From Clostridiales bacterium (GTDB lineage Bacteria; Bacillota; Clostridia; Christensenellales; Aristaeellaceae): DNA of 64,000 bases. The stretch is from contig SFFH01000002.1 of the NCBI GenBank assembly GCA_004557905.1, forward strand, positions 4,555 to 68,554, in the 5' to 3' direction. The notes under the pieces are model-generated. The model saw only the letters and a program-made list of their open reading frames with translations. It made no database searches and was not told where the DNA came from. Numbering within the stretch: position 1 is the first letter of the stretch; each line of letters starts with the position of its first letter. Positions 35,701 through 44,877 of the stretch are shown here, piece by piece. The position numbers were made by a program, and so were the translations under genes.

Positions 35701-35894
35701 GCGCTGCGCGGCTTCGGGAAACTGACAGGCTCCCTATGGAGCAGCCGTCCGGAATGACAAGGCTTCCGGGGCTGCGCCATAGGGGCCATTTTGTGTATCC
35801 CTGCAAGGTGCCGATGGAACGGCGGGGCAGGGTCTCCCGCGCGGACGCGGAGCGGCTGCCTGTGCGAAAGGGCGCGATGTGGTGAGAAAACGGA
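35701..35894. other. Intergenic stretch before the cobalamin riboswitch
   Basis: About 190 bases with no supported gene. It contains GC-rich inverted segments (GCAGCC / GGCTGC near 35740-35776) but no clear terminator run. Confidence 0.4.
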
Positions 35895-35924
35895 TTGACG
35901 AACGCGGCCTGCGGGCATTATAAT
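35895..35924 (+). promoter_or_regulatory. Promoter of the btu operon leader
   Basis: TTGACG (35895-35900), an 18-base spacer, TATAAT (35919-35924), immediately before the riboswitch. Confidence 0.72.
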
Positions 35925-35937
35925 GTCCTACGACAAA

Positions 35938-36118
35938 TGAATAGCCGGTGTATCTGCGCCGTGAGGCGCGGCGCGCTCCCTCATGGGCGCGTCATGGGAA
36001 TGCGGATGAGATTTCCGGGCTATCCCAGTAACCGTGAAGCGGACGAACGCAGCAAAGCCATTGCGCAAGCGAGAAGGCGGCAAGTAGGATGAGGCCAAGC
36101 CGGGAGACCTGTTTACAC
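35938..36118 (+). ncRNA. Cobalamin riboswitch
   Basis: Conserved blocks of the B12-sensing RNA appear in order: GCCGGTGT near the 5' end, CATGGGAAT followed by GAGATTTCCGGGCTATCCC (a GGGAA/TCCC stem), AACCGTGAAGCGGACGAAC, AGCCATTG, GAAGGCGG-CAAGTAGGATGA, and the B12 box CAAGCCGGGAGACCTG at about 36098-36113. It lies between a sigma-A promoter and a BtuFCD-type importer. Adenosyl- or methylcobalamin binding would shut off uptake genes when B12 is plentiful. Confidence 0.92.
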
Positions 36119-36191
36119 CGCGAAAATCATTCCTCTGGGATTGGGAATTGCTATGGAAGCTGCGGACGCCATGCGCCGCGCGGCTTGTTTA

Positions 36192-36224
36192 GTGTTCCTC
36201 AGGGAGGAGCACGTTTTTCTTTTT
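36192..36224 (+). terminator. Riboswitch expression-platform terminator
   Basis: GTGTTCCTC-AGG-GAGGAGCAC (36192-36212, one G-T pair) followed by GTTTTTCTTTTT. Position, 70-90 bases after the B12 box and before the first gene, fits ligand-controlled transcription termination. Confidence 0.75.
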
Positions 36225-36314
36225 CGGGCGGCATGCGCACGAATGCCATGCCTTTCAGGGGAAGGACGGGCGCCTTCAGCTGATTCATTTGATCAGAAAA
36301 CAGGAGGGACTGTC

Positions 36315-37229
36315 ATGTCCAGAAAGATTCTTGCTCTGCTTCTCGCCGTGCTGCTCGCGCTCTGCCTGAGCGGCGCCTGCGCCGAGAGCACGTCCGTTAC
36401 CGTCACCGATATGTATGGCCGCGAGATCACGCTCAGCCAGCCGGCGGAGCGCATCGTCGCGCTGACGCCGTCCGACTGCGAAATCCTCTGCGCGCTGGGC
36501 GGCGAAAGCCTGCTCGTCGGCCGCGGCGCGTACTGCGACTACCCGGAGACGATCGCCGCAGTGCCGGTCGTTCAGTCCGGCGCGGAGACCAACATCGAGG
36601 AAATCCTCGCGCTCGAGCCGCAGGTGGTGCTCATGAGCGACATGTCCCAGACGATGGAACAGGTCGGCATGCTTGAGCAAAACGGCGTGCAGGTGGTCAT
36701 CAGCGACGCCAACGATATCGAGGGCGTGTATACGGCGATCCGCATGATCGGCGCGCTGACGGGCCGGGACGCGCAGGCCGAGACGCTGGTTGCGGATATG
36801 CAGGCCACGTTTGATGCAATCGCCGCGAAGAGCCAGGCGTCCGGCAGGACGGTGTACTTCGAGGTGTCCCCGCTCCAGTACGGCCTGTGGACGGCCGGCA
36901 GCAACACCTTCATGGACGAGCTGGCGGCCCTGTGCGGCCTGACCAACGCGTTTGCGGATGTGGACGGCTGGAGCGCCGTGTCCGAGGAGCAGGTGCTCGC
37001 CCGCGATCCGGACTACATCGTGACCATCGCCATGTACTTCGGCGAGGGCCCCACGCCGGTGGAGGAGATCATGGGCCGCACGGGCTGGGACGGCCTGAAG
37101 GCTGTCGCGAACGGCCATATCCTGAACGCGGATTCCAACGCCATCTCCCGCCCGGGCCCGCGGCTGAAGGATGCGGCGATCGAGCTGTTTGACTTCATCA
37201 GCGCTGCCGAAGCGGAGCAGGCGGAATGA
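36315..37229 (+). CDS. btuF: Cobalamin (BtuF-like) ABC transporter substrate-binding protein
   Basis: 304 aa from ATG 36315 (AGGAGGG upstream). The signal peptide ends near GACA-ES. The helical-backbone binding fold of the FepB/BtuF class is visible: TVTDMYGREITLSQPAERIV, ALTPSDCEILCALGGESLLV, GAYCDYPETIAAVPVVQSG, NIEEILALEPQVVLMSD, and late GNTFMDELAAL-like AGSNTFMDELAALCG. It could serve a siderophore, but the upstream cobalamin riboswitch argues for B12. It overlaps the permease by 4 bases. Confidence 0.88.
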   Translation: MSRKILALLLAVLLALCLSGACAESTSVTVTDMYGREITLSQPAERIVALTPSDCEILCALGGESLLVGRGAYCDYPETIAAVPVVQSGAETNIEEILALEPQVVLMSDMSQTMEQVGMLEQNGVQVVISDANDIEGVYTAIRMIGALTGRDAQAETLVADMQATFDAIAAKSQASGRTVYFEVSPLQYGLWTAGSNTFMDELAALCGLTNAFADVDGWSAVSEEQVLARDPDYIVTIAMYFGEGPTPVEEIMGRTGWDGLKAVANGHILNADSNAISRPGPRLKDAAIELFDFISAAEAEQAE

Positions 37230-38251
37230 AAACGGACCGCTTCCCGCCGGGCATGTACATCCTCATGACGGCGGCGCTGATCGCGGCGATGCTGCTGTGC
37301 GTCTGCGTGGGCAGCGTGTCCATCCCGCTTTCCGACACGGTTTCGGTGATCTGGCGCGCGCTGCGGGGGCTGGAGGCGCCGGCGGGCATGGGCAGAAACA
37401 TCATCTTCAACGTCCGCCTGCCGCGCGTGCTCAACGTCGCGCTGATGGGCGCGGCGCTGTCGCTGTGCGGCGCGGCCATGCAGGGCCTGCTGCGCAATCC
37501 GCTGGCGGACGGATCGACGCTTGGCGTGTCCTCCGGCGCGTCGCTGGGCGCGGTGCTCGCGTTGGCGTTCGGCGTGCAGCTCCCGGGGACGGTCTATGGC
37601 GGCGTGATGGCGATGGCCATGCTCTTTGCGTTCCTGTCGCTGCTGCTGATTCTGTCGCTGGCCTACGCGCTGGACAGGTCGCTCTCCACCAACAGCATTA
37701 TTCTCATCGGCGTCATCTTCTCCATGTTCGCCTCGAGCCTCATCACGCTGATCATCTCCTTCGCGGGCGATCAGGTGCGCTCCATCACCTTCTGGACGAT
37801 GGGCTCCCTCTCCGGCACGGGCTATGCGCACGCGAGAATCCTCGCGCTGGTGCTGCTTGTGTGCGGCGGCGTGCTCCTGCGCTGCGCGCGGGAGCTCAAC
37901 GCCTTTGCCATCGGGGAGGACAACGCGCGCTGCATTGGCGTCAATGTGAGGCGCGTCAAGCTCGTCATCCTGGTGACGGTCTCCGTGCTCATCGGCGTGT
38001 GTGTGTCCGTCGGCGGTACGATCGGCTTTGTCGGCCTCGTGATGCCGCACATGGCGCGTATGGTCGCCGGACCGAACCACAGAAAGCTGCTGCCCGCCTC
38101 GATGTTCTCCGGCGCGGCGTTCCTGCTGCTGGCGGATCTGGCGGCGCGCACGCTGCTGCGCCCCATCGAGCTGCCCATCGGCGTGGTGACGTCCATGGTC
38201 GGCGCTGTGGCGTTTGTGGCCGTCTTCTATCATGCCAGAAAGGTGGGGTGA
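37226..38251 (+). CDS. btuC: Cobalamin ABC transporter permease (BtuC/FecCD type)
   Basis: 341 aa, start overlapping the previous stop (ATGA at 37226). About ten TM helices. FecCD landmarks: VRLPRVLNVALMGAALSLCG near residue 55, QGLLRNPLADGSTLGVSSGA near 82, and GTIGFVGLVMPHMARMVAGP near 258. It forms the pore of the importer fed by the BtuF-like protein. Confidence 0.93.
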   Translation: MKTDRFPPGMYILMTAALIAAMLLCVCVGSVSIPLSDTVSVIWRALRGLEAPAGMGRNIIFNVRLPRVLNVALMGAALSLCGAAMQGLLRNPLADGSTLGVSSGASLGAVLALAFGVQLPGTVYGGVMAMAMLFAFLSLLLILSLAYALDRSLSTNSIILIGVIFSMFASSLITLIISFAGDQVRSITFWTMGSLSGTGYAHARILALVLLVCGGVLLRCARELNAFAIGEDNARCIGVNVRRVKLVILVTVSVLIGVCVSVGGTIGFVGLVMPHMARMVAGPNHRKLLPASMFSGAAFLLLADLAARTLLRPIELPIGVVTSMVGAVAFVAVFYHARKVG

Positions 38252-38254
38252 GCC

Positions 38255-39010
38255 ATGCTGAAAGCGGAGCGCGTCACGGTCTGCTGTGACGGCCAGGTGA
38301 TCGTGGATGATCTGTCCTTTGCACTTGAGGCGGGGCAGTGGCTCATGCTCGTCGGCCCCAACGGCGCAGGCAAGAGCACGCTGATCCGCGCGATTGCGCA
38401 GGGCGTGCCCTATACGGGCAGCATCACGCTGGACGGGCGGGATATCCGCGCCTATAAGCCGGCGCAGCTCGCCCAAAGGATCGGCGTGCTGAGCCAGCAG
38501 CACAGCGTGGGCTACGCCTATTCGGTGGAGGAAGTTGTATCGCTGGGCCGCTACGCGCATGCTGCCGGCTTCCTGTCCGGCGGCGACGCGGAGGGAAAGG
38601 CGCGCGTGGAGGAGGCGCTGGAGATGACGGGCCTTGCGCACCTGCGCCGTACGAGCGTGCTCACGCTCTCCGGCGGCGAGCTGCAAAGGACGTTTCTGGC
38701 GCAGGTGTTTGCGCAGAATCCGCAGATTCTGATGCTGGACGAGCCGGCCAACCACCTGGATCTGGTGTATCAGAAGCACATCTTTTCCCTGATCGGCGAG
38801 TGGCTGAAAACGCCGGGGCGCGCGGTGATGTCCGTGGTGCACGACCTGAGCCTGGCGCGCAGATACGGAACGCAAGCGGTGCTGATGGACCATGGACAGA
38901 GCGTCGCACAGGGGACCATCCCCGAAACGCTGACCAATGAAAATCTGCAGGCCGTTTATGGGATGGACGTCTTCGGCTGGATGCGCGAGATGTACGCGCA
39001 GTGGCAGTAG
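38255..39010 (+). CDS. btuD: Cobalamin ABC transporter ATPase (BtuD/FecE type)
   Basis: 251 aa, ATG 38255. Walker A GPNGAGKST near residue 36, Q-loop LSQQHSVGYAYSVEEVV, signature LSGGELQRTFLAQ near 143, Walker B ILMLDEPANHLD, switch His in SVVHDLSLA. Size and motifs match FecE/BtuD ATPases. Last gene of the riboswitch-controlled operon. Confidence 0.93.
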   Translation: MLKAERVTVCCDGQVIVDDLSFALEAGQWLMLVGPNGAGKSTLIRAIAQGVPYTGSITLDGRDIRAYKPAQLAQRIGVLSQQHSVGYAYSVEEVVSLGRYAHAAGFLSGGDAEGKARVEEALEMTGLAHLRRTSVLTLSGGELQRTFLAQVFAQNPQILMLDEPANHLDLVYQKHIFSLIGEWLKTPGRAVMSVVHDLSLARRYGTQAVLMDHGQSVAQGTIPETLTNENLQAVYGMDVFGWMREMYAQWQ

Positions 39011-39042
39011 TCTGAATTGCGCAATGGGGAGCTAATGTTGAC

Positions 39043-39180
39043 GAAGGACCTCATCCGTCTTGCCTGCGGCAAGCCACCTTCCCCAAAGGGGAAGGCTGGT
39101 TTACTGCGAAGCCGCTCAACAAACTTGCCTTCCCCTATGGGGAAGGTGGCCGAGCGGAGCGAGGTCGGATGAGGTCCTTC
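39043..39180. repeat. 138-bp element with nested perfect inverted repeats
   Basis: Outer arms GAAGGACCTCATCCG (39043-39057) and CGGATGAGGTCCTTC (39166-39180) are perfect complements; inner arms GCCACCTTCCCC (39073-39084) and GGGGAAGGTGGC (39139-39150) also match perfectly. It has no coding capacity and lies between convergent operons. It resembles small palindromic, MITE- or REP-like elements found in clostridial genomes; no target duplication is visible. Confidence 0.7.
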
Positions 39181-39200
39181 GCTCGCATTCGCTCCCTTAT

Positions 39201-39239
39201 GTAAATAACAAAGCGGCCCTCCATGCCGGAGAGCCGCTT
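39201..39239 (-). terminator. Intrinsic terminator of the DUF3842/ECF operon
   Basis: On the minus strand AGCGGCTCTCC / GGAGGGCCGCTT forms a stem followed by TGTTATTT, just past the stop of the ECF S-component gene. Confidence 0.7.
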
Positions 39240-39247
39240 GATTTGTC

Positions 39248-39802
39248 TTATTCTGCTTTCTGAATGTTCTTCAGCCACGGCAGCGCGCGCTGAAGCGCAA
39301 GCACGATGACGGGAATCAGCACGATATGCAGGAGGATGCCCGGAATCGCCGTGGTGAACGCGCCGGCCATAAAAGCGGCCCAGGTGAACGCGGTGCCCGA
39401 CAGGCCGGAGAGCGCCAGGCGGACGGCGCCCCACGCGACGCGGCCCAGCAGCATCGCGGTCACGAGCGAGATGTAGAGATTGACCGTTTTGCGCGGCAGA
39501 CGGGCGTAGAGCAGGCCGCTCACCGCGCCGTAGACCGCCAGCTCCGCGCACATGGCGATGCCGGTGGGGAAGAGCTTGGGCATACCAAAGAGCGCAAAGC
39601 GCAGCAGCGGCGCGATCAGCCCGACCACGGCGCCCCAGAACGGGCCGACGAGGAAGCCGCACAGCAGCACCGGAATGTGCATCGGACAAAGCATGTTGCC
39701 GATTTCCGGAATCTGGCCCGTGAGGAAGGGCAGCACCATGCACAGGGCAAGGCAGAGGGCGGCGAGGACGAGCTTCTGGATACGGATGGTGTTCGTGTTC
39801 AT
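39248..39802 (-). CDS. ECF transporter S component
   Basis: 184 aa from ATG 39802 (GGGAGAAG upstream; the longer frame to 39934 overlaps the upstream gene). Five to six TM helices. The first segment KLVLAALCLALCMVLPFLTG and then MLCPMHIPVLLCGFLVGPFW and GLIAPLLRFALFG are typical of the substrate-binding S subunit of energy-coupling factor vitamin transporters. The substrate is not evident; its location next to a B12-controlled operon is suggestive only. The EcfAAT module must be encoded elsewhere. Confidence 0.82.
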   Translation of the reverse strand: MNTNTIRIQKLVLAALCLALCMVLPFLTGQIPEIGNMLCPMHIPVLLCGFLVGPFWGAVVGLIAPLLRFALFGMPKLFPTGIAMCAELAVYGAVSGLLYARLPRKTVNLYISLVTAMLLGRVAWGAVRLALSGLSGTAFTWAAFMAGAFTTAIPGILLHIVLIPVIVLALQRALPWLKNIQKAE

Positions 39803-39866
39803 GATTCTTCTCCCTTTTGTTGATGTGTCTCCAATCTGGGACGGGAGAAGCGCCTTCATGACGCCG

Positions 39867-40310
39867 TTATGGATTTGGGGACGTGCGGCCTTCCGCCGCG
39901 GATACGGTTTGCAGGATGCGCTCGACGGCCGCATCGACTAGCTGCTTTCTGGTCATCGGCTGCACGCCCACGACCAGCGTGGCGCACCGGTCGGAGGGCA
40001 GCAGGATGCGCTGCGCGGCGCTTCTTCCCACGGAGGCGGCCATGAGGGGCGTCACCTCGCCGAGCATCGCGTCGGCCAGCGTGATGCCGATGGGGCCCAC
40101 GATGACGTCCGCGCACCGGCACTGCACCGCCACGGGGTTTTCGCCCGTGGCCCCCTGATCGGCGCCCGCGTTGATCATGGCACTGGTGGCCAGTGCGTTT
40201 GTGCCCACCGCGACGATCGTGTGCGGCTGGGAGAGGCCGACCTTTCGCAGGCCTTCGATGATCTGCGCGCCCAGACGGCCGCTCTGGCCGTCGATGATGA
40301 GGAGTCTCAT
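39867..40310 (-). CDS. DUF3842 family protein
   Basis: 147 aa, ATG 40310 with GAGGT upstream. It opens with MRLLIIDGQSGRLGAQIIEG, a P-loop-like or Rossmann-like strand-loop-helix, and contains TIVAVGTNALATSAMINAGA and DVIVGPIGITLADAMLGEVT, the recognisable DUF3842 pattern. Function is unknown. It sits 64 bases upstream of the ECF S component in the same direction, so the two may act together in metabolite sensing or uptake. Confidence 0.8.
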   Translation of the reverse strand: MRLLIIDGQSGRLGAQIIEGLRKVGLSQPHTIVAVGTNALATSAMINAGADQGATGENPVAVQCRCADVIVGPIGITLADAMLGEVTPLMAASVGRSAAQRILLPSDRCATLVVGVQPMTRKQLVDAAVERILQTVSAAEGRTSPNP

Positions 40311-40385
40311 GTGCGGTACCTCGCTGGAAAGGATGCCTGATCATTATATAGGAAAGCAAAGGAGGCTGTCAAGACGGGCATGCGC

Positions 40386-40739
40386 TCATTCCGGATGCCA
40401 GAATCCGCCCGTGTGGAAGTTCTCGTGATCCAGCTTCGTTGCGGTCATCCGGAAGATCACGCAGCCGTCCGGGCAGACGAGCTCCTTGGTGTATGCGTCG
40501 CTGCCGCCGATCCTGCGCAGGTCGCCGCCGCTGCGGACGGCCTCCATGACCGGAAACATCATCATCATGGCCTTGGAGCACACGCCTTGTCCGTCCTGAT
40601 TGACCGGACAGCCGTAGGTGCAGGTGTACACATCGCCGATCTCCTCGCCGTTGCGGCAGTAATTCTCCGTCCGGCTGCCGTGAACAAAGCCGGTGACCTC
40701 GATGCGCCACACATATTCTTCATCGTACCACTTTTTCAT
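40386..40739 (-). CDS. TIGR04076 family protein
   Basis: 117 aa from ATG 40739 (AAGGAGG upstream). Small cytoplasmic protein with several Cys residues (YGCPVNQDGQGVCSKAM and CPDGCVIFRM) and a conserved opening WRIEVTGFVHGS. This matches the TIGR04076 family, whose function is unknown; the Cys pairs could bind metal. Single gene in its own orientation. Confidence 0.75.
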   Translation of the reverse strand: MKKWYDEEYVWRIEVTGFVHGSRTENYCRNGEEIGDVYTCTYGCPVNQDGQGVCSKAMMMMFPVMEAVRSGGDLRRIGGSDAYTKELVCPDGCVIFRMTATKLDHENFHTGGFWHPE

Positions 40740-40827
40740 GCTGGCCTCCTTCGCAGGATGGATTTGTACCGCCATTGTACCGCAAAGCTGCACAAAAGTC
40801 CATCGAAGAATTGCGGCGGGGTTTGGC

Positions 40828-40855
40828 TTGCTTTTTCCTCAAAAGGTGCTATACT
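40828..40855 (+). promoter_or_regulatory. Promoter of the DMT exporter gene
   Basis: TTGCTT (40828-40833), a 16-base spacer, TATACT (40850-40855). Confidence 0.5.
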
Positions 40856-40888
40856 GTCTGTATATTTTGCATGCGAGGACAGATCCCG

Positions 40889-41824
40889 ATGAAAGAAAAG
40901 AAACCGTTTCTCGCGCAGACGCCGGTCGTGATCGGCCTGGCGGTGCTGTGCAACGCGCTCTGGGGCAGCGCGATTCCGTTCATCAACCTGGGCTACAAGC
41001 TCTTTGACATTCCCTCCGGCGAGACGGCGACGCAGATCCTGTTTGCTGGCTGCCGCTTCTTTCTGGCGGGCGCGCTGACGATTCTCTTCGCCAGCATCCA
41101 GAGAAGGACGCTCGTGCACCCGAAGCGGAAAAACCTGCACATGGTCGTCAAGCTCGGCATGCTGCAGACTGTGGCGCAATATGTGCTGTTTTACATCGGC
41201 GTGGCGCGCACCACCAGCGTGAAGGGCGCGATCATCCAGGGCCTTAATGCGTTCGTGGCGATCCTCATCGCGTGCTACATCTTCCGCAGCGAGCGGATGA
41301 ACCGGCTCAAGTGGATCGGCGGCGCCGTCGGCGTGGCCGGCGTGGTGCTGGTGAACCTGAACGGCGGAAGCCTGGGCGGCGGCGTGCGCCTGACGGGCGA
41401 GGGTTTCCTGCTGCTGTCCATGATCGCCTCGGCGTGCAGCGCGGGCACGATCAAGCTCTTCTCGGCCAAAGAGGACCCGGTGGCGCTCAGCGGCTGGCAG
41501 TTCATGCTCGGCGGCGCGATCATGGCGGCGGCGGGCATGCTGCTGGGCGGCAGGCTGCACCCCGCGGGCATCGGCGCGCCGGCGGTGCTGCTGTATCTGG
41601 CCGCGCTCAGCGCGGTGGCCTACACGGTGTGGGCGCTGCTGCTCAAATACAATCCGGTCTCGCGCATCGCGCCGTACATGTTCCTGCAGCCGCTCTTCGG
41701 CGTGCTGCTTTCGCTGCTGCTCTACGGCGGGGAAAATGTGCCGCTGCTGCGCTACGGCGCGGCGCTGGTGCTGGTGTGCCTGAGCATCGTGATCATCGGA
41801 AAGGGGCAGCAGGAAAAGGCGTGA
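40889..41824 (+). CDS. EamA/DMT-family transporter
   Basis: 311 aa from ATG 40889 (GAGGA upstream). Ten TM helices in two EamA repeats: repeat one opens with VLCNALWGSAIPFINLGYKL, repeat two near residue 160-300 (GFLLLSMIASACSAGTIKLF and AYTVWALLLKYNPVSRIAPY). Members export amino acids or other small metabolites. The stop overlaps the acetyltransferase start, so the genes are coupled. Confidence 0.88.
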   Translation: MKEKKPFLAQTPVVIGLAVLCNALWGSAIPFINLGYKLFDIPSGETATQILFAGCRFFLAGALTILFASIQRRTLVHPKRKNLHMVVKLGMLQTVAQYVLFYIGVARTTSVKGAIIQGLNAFVAILIACYIFRSERMNRLKWIGGAVGVAGVVLVNLNGGSLGGGVRLTGEGFLLLSMIASACSAGTIKLFSAKEDPVALSGWQFMLGGAIMAAAGMLLGGRLHPAGIGAPAVLLYLAALSAVAYTVWALLLKYNPVSRIAPYMFLQPLFGVLLSLLLYGGENVPLLRYGAALVLVCLSIVIIGKGQQEKA

Positions 41825-42423
41825 GCGCAGGAATTCGTTTTGCCGACCCCGCGCGGGACGCGGCGGGGATTCTGGCGGTGTACGCGCCGTATATCCGGGA
41901 AACGGCCGTCACCTTTGAAACAGAGGTGCCCGCGCCGGATGCATTCACGGCGCGCGTGGCGGGTATCTGCGCGGACTTCCCCTACCTGGTGCTGGAGGTG
42001 GACGGCGAGCTGGCCGGCTATGCGTACGCGCACCGGCAGGCGGAGCGCGCGGCCTACGCTTGGAACGCGGAGCTGTCCATCTATCTGGCCGGGAAGTGGC
42101 GCGGCAGGGGACTGGGCGCGCCGCTGTACCGTCTGCTGGAACGCCTGCTGACGATGCAGGGCTACGTCAACCTCTACGGCGTGATCACGGCCAGCAATGC
42201 GGGCAGCATCCGCCTGCACGAGAAGCTCGGCTACCGGCAGACCGGCCTGCACGAGAAGACGGGCTGGAAATTCGGGCAATGGCACGACGTGGCCTGGCTG
42301 CACAAGCGCGTGCGCGAGGGCGAGCCGGGGACGATCCTGCCGCTTTCGGCGCTCGATCCTGCGCAGGTGGAACGGGAAATCGCGGCTGCGCAGCGGGAAA
42401 TCGAAGAAAAACTGAAGATGTAA
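41821..42423 (+). CDS. GNAT acetyltransferase (phosphinothricin-acetyltransferase-like)
   Basis: 200 aa from GTG 41821, overlapping the previous stop (GTGA). The N-terminal ILAVYAPYIRETAVTFETEV, the acetyl-CoA loop KWRGRGLGAPLYRLL near residue 98, and ITASNAGSIRLHEKLGYRQT near 120 with WHDVAWLHK match the Pat/MddA group that N-acetylates methionine derivatives or phosphinothricin. Coupling to a DMT exporter suggests detoxification of an amino acid analogue. Confidence 0.85.
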   Translation: MSAGIRFADPARDAAGILAVYAPYIRETAVTFETEVPAPDAFTARVAGICADFPYLVLEVDGELAGYAYAHRQAERAAYAWNAELSIYLAGKWRGRGLGAPLYRLLERLLTMQGYVNLYGVITASNAGSIRLHEKLGYRQTGLHEKTGWKFGQWHDVAWLHKRVREGEPGTILPLSALDPAQVEREIAAAQREIEEKLKM

Positions 42424-42431
42424 AGCAAAAG

Positions 42432-42480
42432 CACTTGACAGATGGGGCGCTGCGGCGTATAATGAACAGGCTGTCAAGTG
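42432..42480 (+). promoter_or_regulatory. Consensus promoter of the SRP operon bracketed by a 10-bp inverted repeat
   Basis: TTGACA (42435-42440), a 17-base spacer and TATAAT (42458-42463): a full consensus sigma-A promoter. The perfect arms CACTTGACAG (42432-42441) and CTGTCAAGTG (42471-42480) enclose it, the left arm covering the -35 and the right arm lying near the transcript start. Confidence 0.8.
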
Positions 42481-42502
42481 TTTTCACCATGCGGAGGGAC
42501 CT

Positions 42503-42841
42503 GTGGAGAATCGACTGGAGACCGGCTGGCTGCTCACGTTTTACGGCCCACTGCTCACAAGCCGGCAGCAGAAGCTGCTCGCGCTCTACTGTGAGGAGGA
42601 CCTCTCCCTGTCGGAGATCGCGGCCCGGGAGGGCATCTCCCGCCAGGGCGTGCACGACGCGGTGCGCAAGGGCGCGCACCAGCTGGAGAGCTACGAGGCG
42701 CTGCTGGGCCTGGCCGAGCGCTACCGCAGGCTGACCGAAGGACTGAATGAAGGGCTTGACGCTCTCCGGGACGCGCCCGGGGAGCGGGCGCAGCGCGCAA
42801 GGAAGATCCTTGAGCGGCTGCTTTTGGAAGAGGAGGAGTAA
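42503..42841 (+). CDS. ylxM: YlxM/p13 family helix-turn-helix protein (UPF0122)
   Basis: 112 aa from GTG 42503 (GGAGGGAC upstream). The YlxM pattern is evident: LLTFYGPLLTSRQQKLLALY, then EDLSLSEIAAREGISRQGVH, a sigma-region-4-like helix-turn-helix, followed by KGAHQLESYE. YlxM homologues are encoded beside ffh and are thought to modulate the signal recognition particle. The ffh start follows the stop by one base. Confidence 0.9.
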   Translation: MENRLETGWLLTFYGPLLTSRQQKLLALYCEEDLSLSEIAAREGISRQGVHDAVRKGAHQLESYEALLGLAERYRRLTEGLNEGLDALRDAPGERAQRARKILERLLLEEEE

Positions 42842-42842
42842 G

Positions 42843-44180
<1,338 letters not shown>

Positions 44181-44258
44181 CACTTTTATGGACACCGCCA
44201 ATCATCACGATTGAGGTTATAGATTTTTATCAAGCGAGAATTTGAGGAGGATACAACA

Positions 44259-44501
44259 ATGGTCAAGATTCGTCTGAAGAGAATGGGCATGAAGAAGAAG
44301 CCGTTCTACCGCGTCGTCGTCGCTGACGAGCGCATGTCCCGCGACGGCCGTTTCGTCGATGAGATCGGCTACTACAACCCGGTTTCCAACCCGGTCGAGC
44401 TGAAGATCGACGTCGAGAAGGCCCAGACCTGGATGAAGAACGGCGCTCAGCCGACCGATACCGTCCGCGCGCTGCTCAAGAAGACCGGCGCGATCGCCTG
44501 A
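44259..44501 (+). CDS. rpsP: 30S ribosomal protein S16
   Basis: 80 aa, ATG 44259 with GAGGAGG upstream. [20 protein letters not shown] and the following [17 protein letters not shown] are the standard S16 opening. Length is normal. It sits between ffh and khpA as in most Bacillota. Confidence 0.98.
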   Translation: MVKIRLKRMGMKKKPFYRVVVADERMSRDGRFVDEIGYYNPVSNPVELKIDVEKAQTWMKNGAQPTDTVRALLKKTGAIA

Positions 44502-44528
44502 GTTTTCAGGCGCCGCGGGGGCTGAATC

Positions 44529-44756
44529 ATGGAAGAACTGGTTCGCTATATTGCCGCTACGCTCGTGGATCATCCCGATCAGGTGCAGGTGAAGACCGTT
44601 GAAGGTCCGGAGTCTGTCATCATCGAGCTGAGCGTCGGCCCGGAGGACATGGGCAAGGTGATCGGCAAACAGGGCCGCATCGCCAAGTCCATCCGCGCCG
44701 TGGTCAAGGCAGCGACCGCCCGCAACGAAAAGCCCGTGTTTGTGGAGATCATGTGA
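44529..44756 (+). CDS. khpA: KH-domain RNA-binding protein KhpA (YlqC)
   Basis: 75 aa, ATG 44529. A single type II KH domain: the GKVIGKQGRIAKSIRAVVKA segment (residues about 44-63) contains the GxxG loop GKQG. KhpA with KhpB/Jag acts in RNA binding and cell-division control. Standard position after rpsP. Confidence 0.95.
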   Translation: MEELVRYIAATLVDHPDQVQVKTVEGPESVIIELSVGPEDMGKVIGKQGRIAKSIRAVVKAATARNEKPVFVEIM

Positions 44757-44821
44757 GCTTCACGCGCATATGCGCATCTTCGCGCAGGGCGTCGGGTGTC
44801 CTGCTACCGTAAACGCATACC

Positions 44822-44845
44822 ATGCCGCGCAGCAATGCGCGGCAT
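44822..44845 (+). other. Stem-loop between khpA and rimM
   Basis: Perfect 9-base arms ATGCCGCGC / GCGCGGCAT around a six-base loop, not followed by a T run. Possibly an RNA processing or stability element within the operon. Confidence 0.4.
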
Positions 44846-44877
44846 CTGTGTATGTGCCCCAAAGTTGAGGATTTTGT

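Noticed and set aside
36141..36314. A longer N-terminus for the BtuF-like protein
   Set aside because: It would span the riboswitch terminator; the signal peptide and AGGAGGG support ATG 36315.
39043..39180. Nested repeats as a CRISPR or riboswitch
   Set aside because: There are no regularly spaced direct repeats and no riboswitch core motifs; the symmetry is palindromic.
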